A DNA stretch of 64,000 nucleotides from positions 124,001 to 188,000 of the forward strand of contig CAKUYE010000003.1 of assembly GCA_934702375.1 (NCBI GenBank). The letters are read 5' to 3'. Source of the DNA: an uncultured Bacillota bacterium (GTDB lineage: Bacteria > Bacillota > Dehalobacteriia > UBA7702). The notes beneath the pieces are model-generated. The model was not told the DNA's origin. It did no database searches and saw only the letters and a list, made by a program, of their open reading frames with translations. The position numbers and the translations under genes were made by a program. Shown in pieces: positions 26,548 through 36,002 of this stretch; positions within the stretch are counted from its first letter, which is position 1, and each line of letters begins with the position of its first letter.

Positions 26548-26991
26548 ATGAAAATATTTATCGGTTCTGACCATGCCGGTTTTGGATTAAAGGAAAAAGT
26601 GATTGCAAAATTAGAAGCGGATGGTCACGATGTAAAGGATCTTGGTCCGGAAACGGCAGATCGGGTGGATTATCCGGTTTACGGTGCAAAAGTCGGCCGC
26701 AGTGTTGTTGCGGCTCCGGATAGTTTGGGAATCATCATCTGCGGCAGTGGCATTGGTATCAGCATTGCCGCAAATAAAATAGACGGTGTTCGCGCTGCTC
26801 TTTGCAATGATCCTTTGTGTGCAAAGTTATGCCGCCAGCATAACAATGCCAATGTATTGGCGATGGGAGCTCGTATCATTGGGGAATCCATGGCAATGGA
26901 AATCGTGGATAATTTCCTTTCTGCTTCCTTTGAAGGCGGCCGTCACGCCGATCGTGTGGCTTTAATCTCGGAGCTGGAAAGGACGCGCTGA
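26548..26991 (+). CDS. rpiB: Ribose-5-phosphate isomerase B
   Basis: 147 aa. Interconverts ribose-5-P and ribulose-5-P in the pentose phosphate pathway. N-terminal IGSDHAGFGLKE, active-site Cys in IICGSGIGISIAANK, and RQHNNANVLAMGAR. ATG 26548 follows GGAGGAAG; the longer frame upstream overlaps the phosphatase gene and is not needed. Ends one base before the dCMP deaminase gene. Confidence 0.94.
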   Translation: MKIFIGSDHAGFGLKEKVIAKLEADGHDVKDLGPETADRVDYPVYGAKVGRSVVAAPDSLGIIICGSGIGISIAANKIDGVRAALCNDPLCAKLCRQHNNANVLAMGARIIGESMAMEIVDNFLSASFEGGRHADRVALISELERTR

Positions 26992-26992
26992 C

Positions 26993-27448
26993 ATGAGAAA
27001 AAGTTGGGATGAATATTTTATGGATATTGCCTACGATGTGGCAACTCGCTCCACCTGCTTGCGGCGGCAGATCGGCGCCGTTGCGGTAAGTGAGGATAAT
27101 CGTATCCTCGGTACCGGTTATAACGGGGCTTTGGCCGGCACACCCCATTGTGACGAAACCGGTTGCCTTCGTCAGCAATTGGGGATTCCCTCCGGGGAGC
27201 GGCAGGAAATTTGCCGTGCACAGCATGCCGAAGCCAATGTTTGCAATATTGCGGCCAAGTATGGCATATCCTTAAAAGACGCTACGATGTATGTTACGGC
27301 GCAGCCTTGTGTGACTTGTATGAAAGCCATGATCACTTCCGGCATTACCCGTATTGTGTATGATGGCGACTATCCCGACGAATTTTCTTTGAAAATCGCC
27401 GCAGAAGCCGGCATTGTTCTGGTAAAAATGTCGGAACTGAAAAAATAA
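26993..27448 (+). CDS. dCMP deaminase (ComEB-like)
   Basis: 151 aa zinc-dependent cytidine/dCMP deaminase. Converts dCMP to dUMP for thymidylate synthesis. Zinc ligands and catalytic Glu in QHAEANV and PCVTCMKAMI; the N-terminal SWDEYFMDIAYDVATRSTC is typical. Positioned between rpiB and wecB as in many clostridial genomes. Confidence 0.93.
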   Translation: MRKSWDEYFMDIAYDVATRSTCLRRQIGAVAVSEDNRILGTGYNGALAGTPHCDETGCLRQQLGIPSGERQEICRAQHAEANVCNIAAKYGISLKDATMYVTAQPCVTCMKAMITSGITRIVYDGDYPDEFSLKIAAEAGIVLVKMSELKK

Positions 27449-27462
27449 CCCGTGAGGTATTT

Positions 27463-28572
27463 ATGAGAAAAAAAGTAATGCTTGTTTTCGGTACTCGTCC
27501 GGAAGCGATTAAAATGGCGCCCCTTGTGAAAACATTGGAGCGGGATGATCGCTTTGAGACGATTGTTACCGTAACAGCGCAGCATCGGGAAATGTTGGAT
27601 ATGGTTTTGGAACTGTTTTCCATTGTTCCCGATTATGATTTGAATATTATGAAGCAAGGGCAGGATCTTTACGATATCACTGCCGGAGTGATGCTGGGGT
27701 TAAAGCCTGTGCTTCGGGAGTGCAAGCCGGATATCCTTCTTGTTCATGGTGATACCACGACAACGATGGCGGCATCTCTTGCCGGTTTTTATGAGGGGAT
27801 TCCCGTTGGTCATGTGGAGGCCGGCTTACGTACCGGTAATAAGCTTTCTCCCTGGCCCGAAGAGATCAATCGAAGGATTACCGATGTGATCACCGATTTC
27901 TATTTTGCGCCTACGGAGTTTAACCGGGATAACTTGCGGAAAGAAAATGTCCCGGATGAGAAAATTTTTGTGACCGGCAACACGGTAATTGATGCTCTTC
28001 ACATGGCCGTTGCTCAAGATTATGATCTTGGTCAATGCGGTTTGTCTGATCTGGACCCTGAAAAACGGATCGTTTTACTGACTTGTCATCGTCGGGAAAA
28101 TTGGGGAAAGCCGATGGAACAGATCTTTTCCGCCGTGGCAAAGCTTGCGGAAAGCCATGAAGATATTGAAGTCGTCTTTCCTGTTCATAAAAATCCCAAG
28201 GTAAGAGAAGCCGCAAACCGTATTTTAGGCGGAAAAGATCGTATTCACTTAATCGAACCGCTGGATTATCACCCCTTCTCCACTTTAATGAACCGGGCTT
28301 ATCTCGTGCTTACCGATTCCGGAGGCATTCAGGAGGAAGCTCCGTCTTTAGGCAAGCCGGTTCTCGTATTGCGCGATACAACTGAAAGACCGGAAGCCGT
28401 GGCTGCCGGTACGGTGCGATTGGCCGGGACAAATTGTGATGAGATTCTGGCTGCCGCCGGAAAATTGTTGGATGATAAGAGCAGCTATCAGCAGATGGCA
28501 ATGACGAAAAATCCCTATGGTGATGGGTCTGCATCTTGTAGAATTTCCAACATTCTTGTGGAAAAAGTGTAA
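27463..28572 (+). CDS. wecB: UDP-N-acetylglucosamine 2-epimerase (non-hydrolysing)
   Basis: 369 aa. Interconverts UDP-GlcNAc and UDP-ManNAc for wall polysaccharides. Motifs VFGTRPEAIKMAPLV at the N-terminus, VHGDTTTTMA, HVEAGLRTG, TCHRRENWG, LTDSGGIQEEA and VLRDTTERPEA are all conserved. It sits just before the ATP synthase operon, an arrangement seen in several Firmicutes. No terminator is visible after it, so some read-through into atp genes is possible. Confidence 0.95.
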   Translation: MRKKVMLVFGTRPEAIKMAPLVKTLERDDRFETIVTVTAQHREMLDMVLELFSIVPDYDLNIMKQGQDLYDITAGVMLGLKPVLRECKPDILLVHGDTTTTMAASLAGFYEGIPVGHVEAGLRTGNKLSPWPEEINRRITDVITDFYFAPTEFNRDNLRKENVPDEKIFVTGNTVIDALHMAVAQDYDLGQCGLSDLDPEKRIVLLTCHRRENWGKPMEQIFSAVAKLAESHEDIEVVFPVHKNPKVREAANRILGGKDRIHLIEPLDYHPFSTLMNRAYLVLTDSGGIQEEAPSLGKPVLVLRDTTERPEAVAAGTVRLAGTNCDEILAAAGKLLDDKSSYQQMAMTKNPYGDGSASCRISNILVEKV

Positions 28573-28624
28573 ATTTTGTGTGAAGAACAATAAATTTAAC
28601 CTGTTCTTATTGGGTGGATTGCGC

Positions 28625-28643
28625 TATAATGTTTTTGTATAAT
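28625..28643 (+). promoter_or_regulatory. Candidate -10 boxes for the atp operon
   Basis: Two TATAAT hexamers (28625-28630 and 28638-28643, the second preceded by TG) in the 101-bp spacer before atpZ; -35 boxes are weak. Confidence 0.45.
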
Positions 28644-28673
28644 CTAGTTTTAATCTAGAAAGGTGAGAAGGTT

Positions 28674-29015
28674 TTGGATCGAAAAGAGAAGAAGGTTACA
28701 ACGACACAGCATTCCTCTTCGGTATATACATATCTGCGGATCTCTTCGACCTTCGGTATTACCATGGCTATGAATATCTATATCTTGAGCCATCTTCTTG
28801 GCGGTTGGCTGGATGAACGATTCGGCACATCGGTGTTGTTTCGAGTGATATTGCTTTTTGTGGCGATACTTTCTGCCTTTATGTATTTATGGAAACGTGT
28901 GGTTTGTTCCGAAAAAATAGAAAAAGATCAGCGTGAAACGGCAGAGCGGGAGTCGGAGGAAAAGCATTCTCTTGAAGAACGGATGGCTGCCTTGCGGAAG
29001 GAATTGAAGCGATGA
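28674..29015 (+). CDS. atpZ: AtpZ-like F1Fo ATP synthase accessory protein
   Basis: 113 aa with two transmembrane helices (about residues 25-45 and 53-73) and a charged C-terminal tail; AtpZ/AtpI superfamily. AtpZ and AtpI together support c-ring assembly or cation supply to the rotor in Firmicutes. Start is TTG, after AGGTGAGAAGG. Overlaps atpI by 4 bases. Confidence 0.8.
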   Translation: MDRKEKKVTTTQHSSSVYTYLRISSTFGITMAMNIYILSHLLGGWLDERFGTSVLFRVILLFVAILSAFMYLWKRVVCSEKIEKDQRETAERESEEKHSLEERMAALRKELKR

Positions 29016-29299
29016 CGGTAAAGATCGTTCTCCTGTTTCTTGCCGGCTTGATTTACGGCGGAGTCATAGGTGCTTTGGGCTTTAAATTCTTAAATACGGT
29101 GGTAATGAAAGCGCAGCCTCGCAATGATAATGAAGTACGGATTTTAAAACGGCGGATTTTAGTGCGATGCTGGTTGCGGATATTACTGGATGCTATCGCA
29201 CTTTTCGTTCTGTGCAAAGTGACTCCAATGTTGATTGGAGCGGCATTAGGAATTCTTATTATCCAAAAGGGATTCATTATTAAATCGATCAAAAGTTGA
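29012..29299 (+). CDS. atpI: ATP synthase subunit I
   Basis: 95 aa small hydrophobic protein with about three to four membrane segments, located between atpZ and atpB. AtpI is a membrane chaperone that helps assemble the c-ring. ATGA overlap with atpZ indicates translational coupling. Identity rests on position, size and hydropathy more than on motifs. Confidence 0.8.
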   Translation: MTVKIVLLFLAGLIYGGVIGALGFKFLNTVVMKAQPRNDNEVRILKRRILVRCWLRILLDAIALFVLCKVTPMLIGAALGILIIQKGFIIKSIKS

Positions 29300-29352
29300 T
29301 AATTTTAATATTAAAAATTAAATTTATATTTTAAGGAGGAGGTGAAAATTTG

Positions 29353-30120
29353 ATGAATGCAGTCTTAAATCTTGCCTCGGGGGCTTCCTATCTTTTAGGC
29401 GGTGATGCATTGTGGGAAACTTCAGCCGTTGGGTTTACTTTTTCCTTCACACCCGGCATCACAAAATGGATGATCGTCTTCTGGGGTGTCATGCTTTTCA
29501 TGATTGTTGCCGGTGCGATCGGCGCAAGTAAGAAAGCTCTGGTACCCTCCGGATGGCAGAACTTCTCAGAATGGGCTTATGGCGGCTTGACAAATTTCTT
29601 TACGAAAATTATCGGGCCGAAGTTGGCAAAGACCTTTGCACCCCTGTTGGTTACGTTCTTCATTTTTATCTTGCTTAGTAACTATTCGGGGACATTGCCG
29701 CTGAATCTGGTCACAGAAGAAAGCGGCGAAACGGTGCTGATGAATCTTCAGGCGCCGACGTCTGTATTGAGTGTTACCACCGGTTTCGCTCTGATCGTAT
29801 TCTGTACAGTTCATTTCGCTGGGTTTAGAGAAAACAAATTAGGGTATTTTAAACATTTGATTTCTCCCCTTGTGATTATGCTGCCGTTTTCCATCTTGGA
29901 CGAAATTCTGCATCCGTTGACATTGGCTCTTCGACTCTATGGGAATATTCATGGGGAAGAAACTGTTATTGAGCAGTTGATGACAATGAATGTTTTTGTG
30001 AATGGTTGGGCTCCTGCCATTATGGAAATCTTGGGTATGCTGTTTGGTTTGATCCAGGCACTGGTATTCTCCCTGTTGGCTGCGATCTATATTTCCGAGG
30101 CAGCGGAACACGAAGAATAA
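29353..30120 (+). CDS. atpB: ATP synthase Fo subunit a
   Basis: 255 aa stator channel of Fo. Essential Arg in LALRLYGNIHGEETVIEQL; several transmembrane helices; C-terminal helix with FGLIQALVFSLLAAIYISEA. ATG 29353 is preferred to TTG 29350 because AAGGAGGAGGTG is about 8 bases away. Confidence 0.95.
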   Translation: MNAVLNLASGASYLLGGDALWETSAVGFTFSFTPGITKWMIVFWGVMLFMIVAGAIGASKKALVPSGWQNFSEWAYGGLTNFFTKIIGPKLAKTFAPLLVTFFIFILLSNYSGTLPLNLVTEESGETVLMNLQAPTSVLSVTTGFALIVFCTVHFAGFRENKLGYFKHLISPLVIMLPFSILDEILHPLTLALRLYGNIHGEETVIEQLMTMNVFVNGWAPAIMEILGMLFGLIQALVFSLLAAIYISEAAEHEE

Positions 30121-30221
30121 TTTCGTTGTTACCCGGATAAGACAAACGTACAACTTAATATGGAACAATTAAATATTAAAATTTAAAATGAATTCGTTAA
30201 TTCGAAAGGAGATTTATTACT

Positions 30222-30455
30222 ATGGAATCTACAGGTTTAACTGCAATCGCTGCTGCTCTCGCTATCGGTCTCTCTACCATCGGCCCTGGCATTGGTGAAG
30301 GTATTGCCGCTTCCAAAGCTCTCGAAGGTATGGCTCGTCAGCCCGAAATCATTGGCGACCTCCGTACTAACATGCTGATCAGCTTGGCCATGATGGAAGC
30401 TCTTGCTATCTTTGGTCTCGTTATTGCATTCATGCTCTTCGGTAAAATCGCTTAA
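30222..30455 (+). CDS. atpE: ATP synthase Fo subunit c
   Basis: 77 aa hairpin of two membrane helices joined by the conserved loop ARQPE; forms the rotor ring. Ion-binding carboxylate Glu59 in helix 2. Helix 1 has Glu26 (GIGEG) where sodium-type rings usually have Gln, giving a two-carboxylate pattern, while Ala60 replaces the Ser that follows the Glu in sodium-type subunits. See findings. AAAGGAG precedes the ATG; codon use is that of a highly expressed gene. Confidence 0.96.
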   Translation: MESTGLTAIAAALAIGLSTIGPGIGEGIAASKALEGMARQPEIIGDLRTNMLISLAMMEALAIFGLVIAFMLFGKIA

Positions 30456-30531
30456 TTTTATCGTCCTCCGCAAGGAGAAATTGATTTTCTCCGCCAGCTG
30501 ACGTTACCTTAACGAAAGGAGGATATATTTC

Positions 30532-31017
30532 GTGGAAATTGATATTTTCTCAGTAATTTTTGCGATTACTAACTTTATTCTTCTTCTTATTGTCATGTAT
30601 TTCTTAATGTATAAGCCGTTAAGAAAAACTATGGATCTGCGTCATGATAAAATCAAAAATGACATTGAAGCCGCAGAATCCCTGAAGGCAGATGCCGATG
30701 ACATGAAAAAAGAAATCAGCGCTGAATTGGCAAAATCCAGAGAAACTGCTCAGGAAATTATTGCCAGAGCCCAGAAAACCGCCGATGCACAGAAAGATGA
30801 AATCGTCGCTGCTGCTAAAGTGGAAGCTCAGAAAATGATTGAAAAAGCCCACGCTGAAATCAAAGAAGAAAAAGAAAAAGTGATCGGCGAAATCAGAGAC
30901 GAAGCCGCGAACCTCGCCATCTATGCTGCATCCAAACTCATCAGTGAATCTTTGGACGACGATGCTCATAAGAAATTGGTAGATAAGTATATCGAAGAGG
31001 CAGGCGAAGTACAATGA
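30532..31017 (+). CDS. atpF: ATP synthase Fo subunit b
   Basis: 161 aa peripheral stalk protein: one N-terminal transmembrane helix (about residues 5-25), then a long charged helix (residues 35-150, repeated AKxxAxE patterns) that dimerises and contacts delta. GTG start after AAAGGAGGATAT. Overlaps atpH by 4 bases. Confidence 0.95.
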   Translation: MEIDIFSVIFAITNFILLLIVMYFLMYKPLRKTMDLRHDKIKNDIEAAESLKADADDMKKEISAELAKSRETAQEIIARAQKTADAQKDEIVAAAKVEAQKMIEKAHAEIKEEKEKVIGEIRDEAANLAIYAASKLISESLDDDAHKKLVDKYIEEAGEVQ

Positions 31018-31556
31018 CAGATAGAACAGTAGCAAAAAGATATGCGAAGGCTCTGTATGACATTGGTATGGAACAAGGCAAATCTGAGATTTTCGCTAAT
31101 AATTTAAAAGAAATTGACGCATTGCTTAATGAAAGTGCTGAAGTTCGGGAAATGCTTTTAAATCAGTCTATCCAGAATGACGATAAGAAAAAAGCAATGG
31201 ATCAGTTGGTCAAGGATGTTGACCCTATGGTTCGTAATTTCCTTAATCTCGTAATTGATAAAAACCGGGTGGATTGCCTGGATGCAATGTGCGATTGTTA
31301 CATGGGTTACCTGGAAGAATCTGCGAATATTCTGCATGCAGAAATCGTAAGCGCCGTTCCTCTTACCGAAGAACAGGTAGGAAAGATCGAAGCGAAATTT
31401 TCCGGAATGATGAACCAGACCGTAAAAGCAGAAACCGCTGTGGACGCTCAGCTTCTCGGCGGCGTAAAAGTACGGATCGGCGATATCGTATACGATGGTT
31501 CTCTTGCCCATCATCTGAAAAATTTGAACGATACTTTAAAACAAACTGTGTTATAA
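31014..31556 (+). CDS. atpH: ATP synthase F1 subunit delta
   Basis: 180 aa OSCP/delta subunit linking the stalk to the F1 head. N-terminal VAKRYAKALYDIG and C-terminal LLGGVKVRIGDIVYDGSLAHHLKNL are the family hallmarks. Start overlaps atpF (ATGA). Confidence 0.95.
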   Translation: MTDRTVAKRYAKALYDIGMEQGKSEIFANNLKEIDALLNESAEVREMLLNQSIQNDDKKKAMDQLVKDVDPMVRNFLNLVIDKNRVDCLDAMCDCYMGYLEESANILHAEIVSAVPLTEEQVGKIEAKFSGMMNQTVKAETAVDAQLLGGVKVRIGDIVYDGSLAHHLKNLNDTLKQTVL

Positions 31557-31574
31557 GTTAGGGGTGAAAAGTTA

Positions 31575-33083
31575 ATGAGCATCAGGCCGGAAGAGATCAG
31601 CTCCATTTTAAAGCAGCAGATCGAAAATTATGAAGCCGCGGTGGAAGTATCTGAAGTTGGTACCGTTATCACCGTCGGTGACGGCATTGCGCGTATTTAT
31701 GGCCTCGAAAATGCCATGTATAACGAACTCCTGGAGTTTTCCAATGGTGTCATGGGTATGGTCATGAACTTGGAAGAAGATAACATCGGTTGCGTTATTC
31801 TTGGGCCTTATACCGAAATTCAGGAAGGCGACCAGGTTAAGAGAACCGGCAGAATCATGGAAGTTCCCGTTGGGGAAGCATTGATTGGCCGTGTTGTAAA
31901 TACCCTGGGGCAGCCCTTGGATGGTAAAGGTGAAATCAAAACCGAAGAATATCGTCCCGTAGAGTTTCTTGCTCCCGGCGTTATTACTCGTAAATCCGTT
32001 TTTGAACCGATGCAGACCGGTTTAAAAGCTATTGACTCTATGGTTCCCATTGGCCGCGGCCAGCGTGAACTTATCATCGGTGACAGACAGACCGGTAAAA
32101 CCGCTATCGCCATCGATACCATCATTAATCAGAAGGGACAAGGCGTGACCTGCATTTACGTTGCTGTTGGTCAGAAAGCTTCTACCGTTTCTTCTGTTGT
32201 TGCCAAGCTGGAAGAACATGGTGCTATGGATTACACCATCGTTGTTTCCGCTTCCGCTTCCGAACCCGCTCCTATGCTGTATCTGGCTCCCTATGCCGGT
32301 GCTGCAATGGGTGAATACTTTATGTATAACGGCGGCGCTGTATTGATCATTTACGATGACCTTTCCAAACAGGCTGTTGCCTATCGTGAACTTTCCTTGC
32401 TGCTCCATCGTCCCCCCGGGCGTGAAGCTTACCCCGGTGACGTTTTCTACCTCCACTCCCGTTTGCTGGAACGTGCAGCAAAACTCAGTGACGAGTACGG
32501 CGGTGGTTCCATGACGGCTCTGCCCATCATTGAAACCCAGGCCGGTGACGTCTCCGCCTATATCCCCACCAACGTTATTTCCATTACCGACGGTCAGATC
32601 TTCCTTGATACCGACATCTTTAATTCCGGGATTCGCCCCGCAATTAACGTTGGTATCTCCGTGTCTCGTGTCGGTGGTTCCGCTCAGATCAAAGCCATGA
32701 AACAGGTTGCCGGCTCCCTCCGTTTGGACCTTGCACAGTATCGTGAATTGGCTGCATTTGCTCAGTTCGGTTCCGATTTGGATAAAGCAACTGCCGCTGC
32801 TTTGACTCGTGGGGAACATATGACCGAATTGCTGAAACAGAATCAGTATTCCCCCATGAACGTTATCGATCAGGTTATCTCGATCTTTGCCGGTTCCAAC
32901 GGTTTCCTTGATGACCTTCCTCTTGATAAGGTTCTTGAATTTGAAAAACAGCTGCTTCAGGATATCCACACCAACCATGCCGATATCTTTGATACGTTGT
33001 CCAAGGAAAAGAAAATCTCCGATGATACCAAGGCCGCATTGAAAGATGCAATCAAACAGTTCAAAGAAGGTTTTGCTCAGTAA
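31575..33083 (+). CDS. atpA: ATP synthase F1 subunit alpha
   Basis: 502 aa regulatory subunit of the F1 hexamer. P-loop GDRQTGKT at about residues 169-176, later PGREAYPGDVFYLHSRLLERAAK; full length for the family. GGGGTG before ATG. Confidence 0.97.
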   Translation: MSIRPEEISSILKQQIENYEAAVEVSEVGTVITVGDGIARIYGLENAMYNELLEFSNGVMGMVMNLEEDNIGCVILGPYTEIQEGDQVKRTGRIMEVPVGEALIGRVVNTLGQPLDGKGEIKTEEYRPVEFLAPGVITRKSVFEPMQTGLKAIDSMVPIGRGQRELIIGDRQTGKTAIAIDTIINQKGQGVTCIYVAVGQKASTVSSVVAKLEEHGAMDYTIVVSASASEPAPMLYLAPYAGAAMGEYFMYNGGAVLIIYDDLSKQAVAYRELSLLLHRPPGREAYPGDVFYLHSRLLERAAKLSDEYGGGSMTALPIIETQAGDVSAYIPTNVISITDGQIFLDTDIFNSGIRPAINVGISVSRVGGSAQIKAMKQVAGSLRLDLAQYRELAAFAQFGSDLDKATAAALTRGEHMTELLKQNQYSPMNVIDQVISIFAGSNGFLDDLPLDKVLEFEKQLLQDIHTNHADIFDTLSKEKKISDDTKAALKDAIKQFKEGFAQ

Positions 33084-33126
33084 TCCTTTGTAACGTATAA
33101 GATTTCGGAAGGTGGTGAACCAATCT

Positions 33127-33996
33127 ATGGCAAGCATGAGTGATATCAGACGGAGTATCAGCAGTATTGAAAGCACCGGGCAGATTACAAAAGCCATGAA
33201 GATGGTGTCTTCCTCCAAACTGCGCAGAGCTCAGTCTGCTGTAGTAGCGGCCAGACCTTATGCGGCGAAAGTCCGTGAGGTTTTGGGTAGTCTTTCGAAT
33301 GAAGGCGGTGCCTCTCATCCTCTTCAGGAAGTGAGAGATGTAAATAAAGTTCTCTATATTGTTGTCAGTGCTGACCGCGGTCTTTGCGGCGGTTTCAATG
33401 CCAACATCAATAAAGAGTGCGAAAGAGCAATCAAAGCCAATGAGCATGAATGTTCTGTTCTTGCTGTTGGCAAAAAAGCACGTGATTACTTTAGAAAACG
33501 TAATTACGATGTCATTAAGGATATTATTGATATCGGTGATACCCCCGGCTTCGCTGTGGGCAAACAGATCGCTCAGGAAGTGATTAAATTGTACACCGAA
33601 GGTGAATACGACGAAGTACATATTGTTTACAGCGTATTCAAATCTGCGTTGTCCAATACTCCTACCGATATGAAGATTCTTCCGATTGAAGCCCTTCCCA
33701 GTGAAGAAGGGGAATTTCAAGAAGAAAAAGGCTACAGTCTTTCTTATTCCTTTGAACCCAGCGAGGAAGAAGTCCTTGATGTTTTGCTTCCTGCTTATGT
33801 GGAAACTCAGATTTTCTCTGCGGTACTTGAATCCAAGGCCAGTGAACATGGTTCCCGCATGACCGCCATGAGTGCTGCAACGGATAACGCTGCCGAACTC
33901 ATCCAGAGCCTGACCTTAACTTTGAACAGAGCTCGTCAGGCTGCTATTACTACTGAAATTACAGAAATCGTGGGCGGCGCTGCCGCACTCGAATAA
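33127..33996 (+). CDS. atpG: ATP synthase F1 subunit gamma
   Basis: 289 aa central rotor shaft. N-terminal MASMSDIRRSISSIESTGQITKAMKMV-type helix and C-terminal SRMTAMSAATDNA...NRARQAAITTEITEIVGGAAAL pair to form the coiled coil. ATG 33127 follows GGAAGGTGG at good distance; GTG 33112 would overlap that ribosome site. Confidence 0.95.
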   Translation: MASMSDIRRSISSIESTGQITKAMKMVSSSKLRRAQSAVVAARPYAAKVREVLGSLSNEGGASHPLQEVRDVNKVLYIVVSADRGLCGGFNANINKECERAIKANEHECSVLAVGKKARDYFRKRNYDVIKDIIDIGDTPGFAVGKQIAQEVIKLYTEGEYDEVHIVYSVFKSALSNTPTDMKILPIEALPSEEGEFQEEKGYSLSYSFEPSEEEVLDVLLPAYVETQIFSAVLESKASEHGSRMTAMSAATDNAAELIQSLTLTLNRARQAAITTEITEIVGGAAALE

Positions 33997-34043
33997 TCTC
34001 TAGAGTCGAAAGACCTTTATCAATTTTTAAGGAGGTTGAAAAG

Positions 34044-35471
34044 GTGTCAACAGGTATTGTAAAAGAAGTTATGGGCGCCGTCGTAGACATCGCGTTCCCT
34101 GCCGGGCAGTTGCCTGAAATTTACAATGCTCTTAAGATCAAGAGTGAAGACCAGGATAATGAAGAATCCAAAAAGCTTGGTCTCAATATTACTCTTGAAA
34201 CGATGCAGCATTTAGGCAACGATACTGTCCGTGCCGTTGCTCTCTCCTCCACTGATGGTTTGCAGCGTGGTGTCAAAGTCGAAGATACCGGCGCTCCTAT
34301 CACCATCAATGTTGGTGAAAAAACATTGGGTCGTATGTTCAACGTTGTTGGCGACCCCATCGATGGGCTTCCTCCTGTGGATTCGGAAGATAAACTTCCC
34401 ATTCACAGAGCTGCTCCTCCCTTTGAAGAATTAGAACCTTCCACCGAAATGTTGGAAACCGGGATTAAAGTTGTTGACTTGCTCGCGCCCTATTCCAAAG
34501 GTGGTAAAATCGGTCTCTTCGGTGGTGCCGGTGTTGGTAAAACCGTTTTGATTATGGAACTTATTCGTAACATTGCTTACGAACATGGTGGTTATTCCGT
34601 TTTCTCCGGTGTTGGTGAACGTACCCGTGAAGGGAACGACCTTTACAACGAAATGAAAGAAAGCGGTGTTATCGAAAAAACCGCCATGGTTTTCGGTCAG
34701 ATGAATGAACCCCCCGGGGCTCGTCTTCGTATCGGTCTTACCGGTCTGACCCTGGCAGAATACTTCCGTGACGTTTCCGGTCAGGACGTTCTGCTCTTTA
34801 TCGATAACATCTTCCGTTTCACCCAGGCAGGTTCCGAAGTATCCGCGCTCCTTGGCCGTATGCCTTCCGCCGTTGGTTACCAGCCTACCCTGGCTTCTGA
34901 AATGGGTGCTCTTCAGGAAAGAATTACCTCTACGAAGAAAGGGTCCATCACCTCGGTTCAGGCTATTTACGTGCCCGCCGATGACTTGACTGACCCCGCT
35001 CCCGCAACGGCATTCACCCATTTGGATGCAAAAACCGTTCTTTCCCGTAAAATCGTTGAATTAGGGATCTATCCCGCTGTTGACCCCCTGGATTCTTCTT
35101 CCCGTATCCTGGAACCCCAGGTTGTAGGTGAAGAACATTACAAAACAGCCCGTGCTGTCCAGGGTGTTCTCCAGACTTATCAGGAATTGCAGGACATCAT
35201 CGCCATCTTAGGTATGGATGAACTCTCCGATGAACAGAAACTCATTGTTGCCCGCGCCAGAAAGATCCAGAGATTCCTCTCTCAGCCTTTCCACGTAGCA
35301 GAACAGTTTACCGGTATGGCCGGGAAATACGTTCCGTTGAAAGAAACCATTCGTGGTTTCCAGGAAATCCTCGATGGGAAATATGACGATCTTCCGGAAC
35401 AGGCCTTCCTGATGGTCGGTACCATTGATGAAGTTGTAGAAAAGGCGAAACAACTCGAAGAAGGTGAATAA
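34044..35471 (+). CDS. atpD: ATP synthase F1 subunit beta
   Basis: 475 aa catalytic subunit. P-loop GGAGVGKT, catalytic Glu in GVGERTREGNDL, and ALLGRMPSAVGYQPTLA. GTG start after AAGGAGG. Two bases separate it from atpC. Confidence 0.97.
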   Translation: MSTGIVKEVMGAVVDIAFPAGQLPEIYNALKIKSEDQDNEESKKLGLNITLETMQHLGNDTVRAVALSSTDGLQRGVKVEDTGAPITINVGEKTLGRMFNVVGDPIDGLPPVDSEDKLPIHRAAPPFEELEPSTEMLETGIKVVDLLAPYSKGGKIGLFGGAGVGKTVLIMELIRNIAYEHGGYSVFSGVGERTREGNDLYNEMKESGVIEKTAMVFGQMNEPPGARLRIGLTGLTLAEYFRDVSGQDVLLFIDNIFRFTQAGSEVSALLGRMPSAVGYQPTLASEMGALQERITSTKKGSITSVQAIYVPADDLTDPAPATAFTHLDAKTVLSRKIVELGIYPAVDPLDSSSRILEPQVVGEEHYKTARAVQGVLQTYQELQDIIAILGMDELSDEQKLIVARARKIQRFLSQPFHVAEQFTGMAGKYVPLKETIRGFQEILDGKYDDLPEQAFLMVGTIDEVVEKAKQLEEGE

Positions 35472-35473
35472 TT

Positions 35474-35878
35474 ATGTCAGATAACCGTATCTCTTTAGAT
35501 ATAGTCACACCCGAAAAAAATGTTTTTTCGGCTGATGTATATTATTTCCACATCCCCACAACCTCGGGGACGATCGGAGTGTATCCCAGACATGCAGCTA
35601 TCGTCACCGGTCTTGATGTCGGTGAATTGTCCATTGACGATGGCAATGGCAACACAGAAGTACTCTTTATCGGCGGTGGCTTCCTTGAAGTCGGCGGCAA
35701 CAAAGCCGTTGTTTTGGCAAAATCTGCCGAACGTCGCGAAGACATTGATGTGGAAAGAGCCGAAAGGGCAAAACAGAGAGCCGAAGAACGTCTGGCTGCC
35801 AGAGCCGAAGATCTCGATGTTGCCCGTGCAGAGCTTGCTTTGAAAAGAGCTGTTCAGCGTATTAAAATTGCAAAATAA
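35474..35878 (+). CDS. atpC: ATP synthase F1 subunit epsilon
   Basis: 134 aa: N-terminal beta-sandwich (FHIPTTSGTIGVYPRHAAIVTGL) and C-terminal two-helix hairpin that can inhibit ATP hydrolysis. Last gene of the operon, followed by a terminator. Confidence 0.95.
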   Translation: MSDNRISLDIVTPEKNVFSADVYYFHIPTTSGTIGVYPRHAAIVTGLDVGELSIDDGNGNTEVLFIGGGFLEVGGNKAVVLAKSAERREDIDVERAERAKQRAEERLAARAEDLDVARAELALKRAVQRIKIAK

Positions 35879-35888
35879 AGCAATGTAA

Positions 35889-35930
35889 AGAAAAGGTCTT
35901 TTGTGCAAAATTGCGCGAAAGACCTTTTTT
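35889..35930 (+). terminator. Terminator of the atp operon
   Basis: AAAAGGTCTTT pairs with AAAGACCTTTT across a loop, followed by TTTTTT. Confidence 0.85.
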
Positions 35931-35945
35931 ATTAAGAAAAAATAG

Positions 35946-35991
35946 CACCCTTTGGAATAGAGCGTTGAAAACGCTTATGCTCCAAAGGGTG
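35946..35991 (-). terminator. Terminator of the rmlA operon
   Basis: CACCCTTTGGA / TCCAAAGGGTG outer stem with an inner AGCGTT/AACGCT stem; on the minus strand followed by ATTTTTTCTT. Confidence 0.8.
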
Positions 35992-36002
35992 TGTTGTTGT
36001 GT

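Noticed and set aside
32022..33218. 398-codon frame antisense to atpA/atpG
   Set aside because: Shadow of highly biased atpA codons; no start context or domain.
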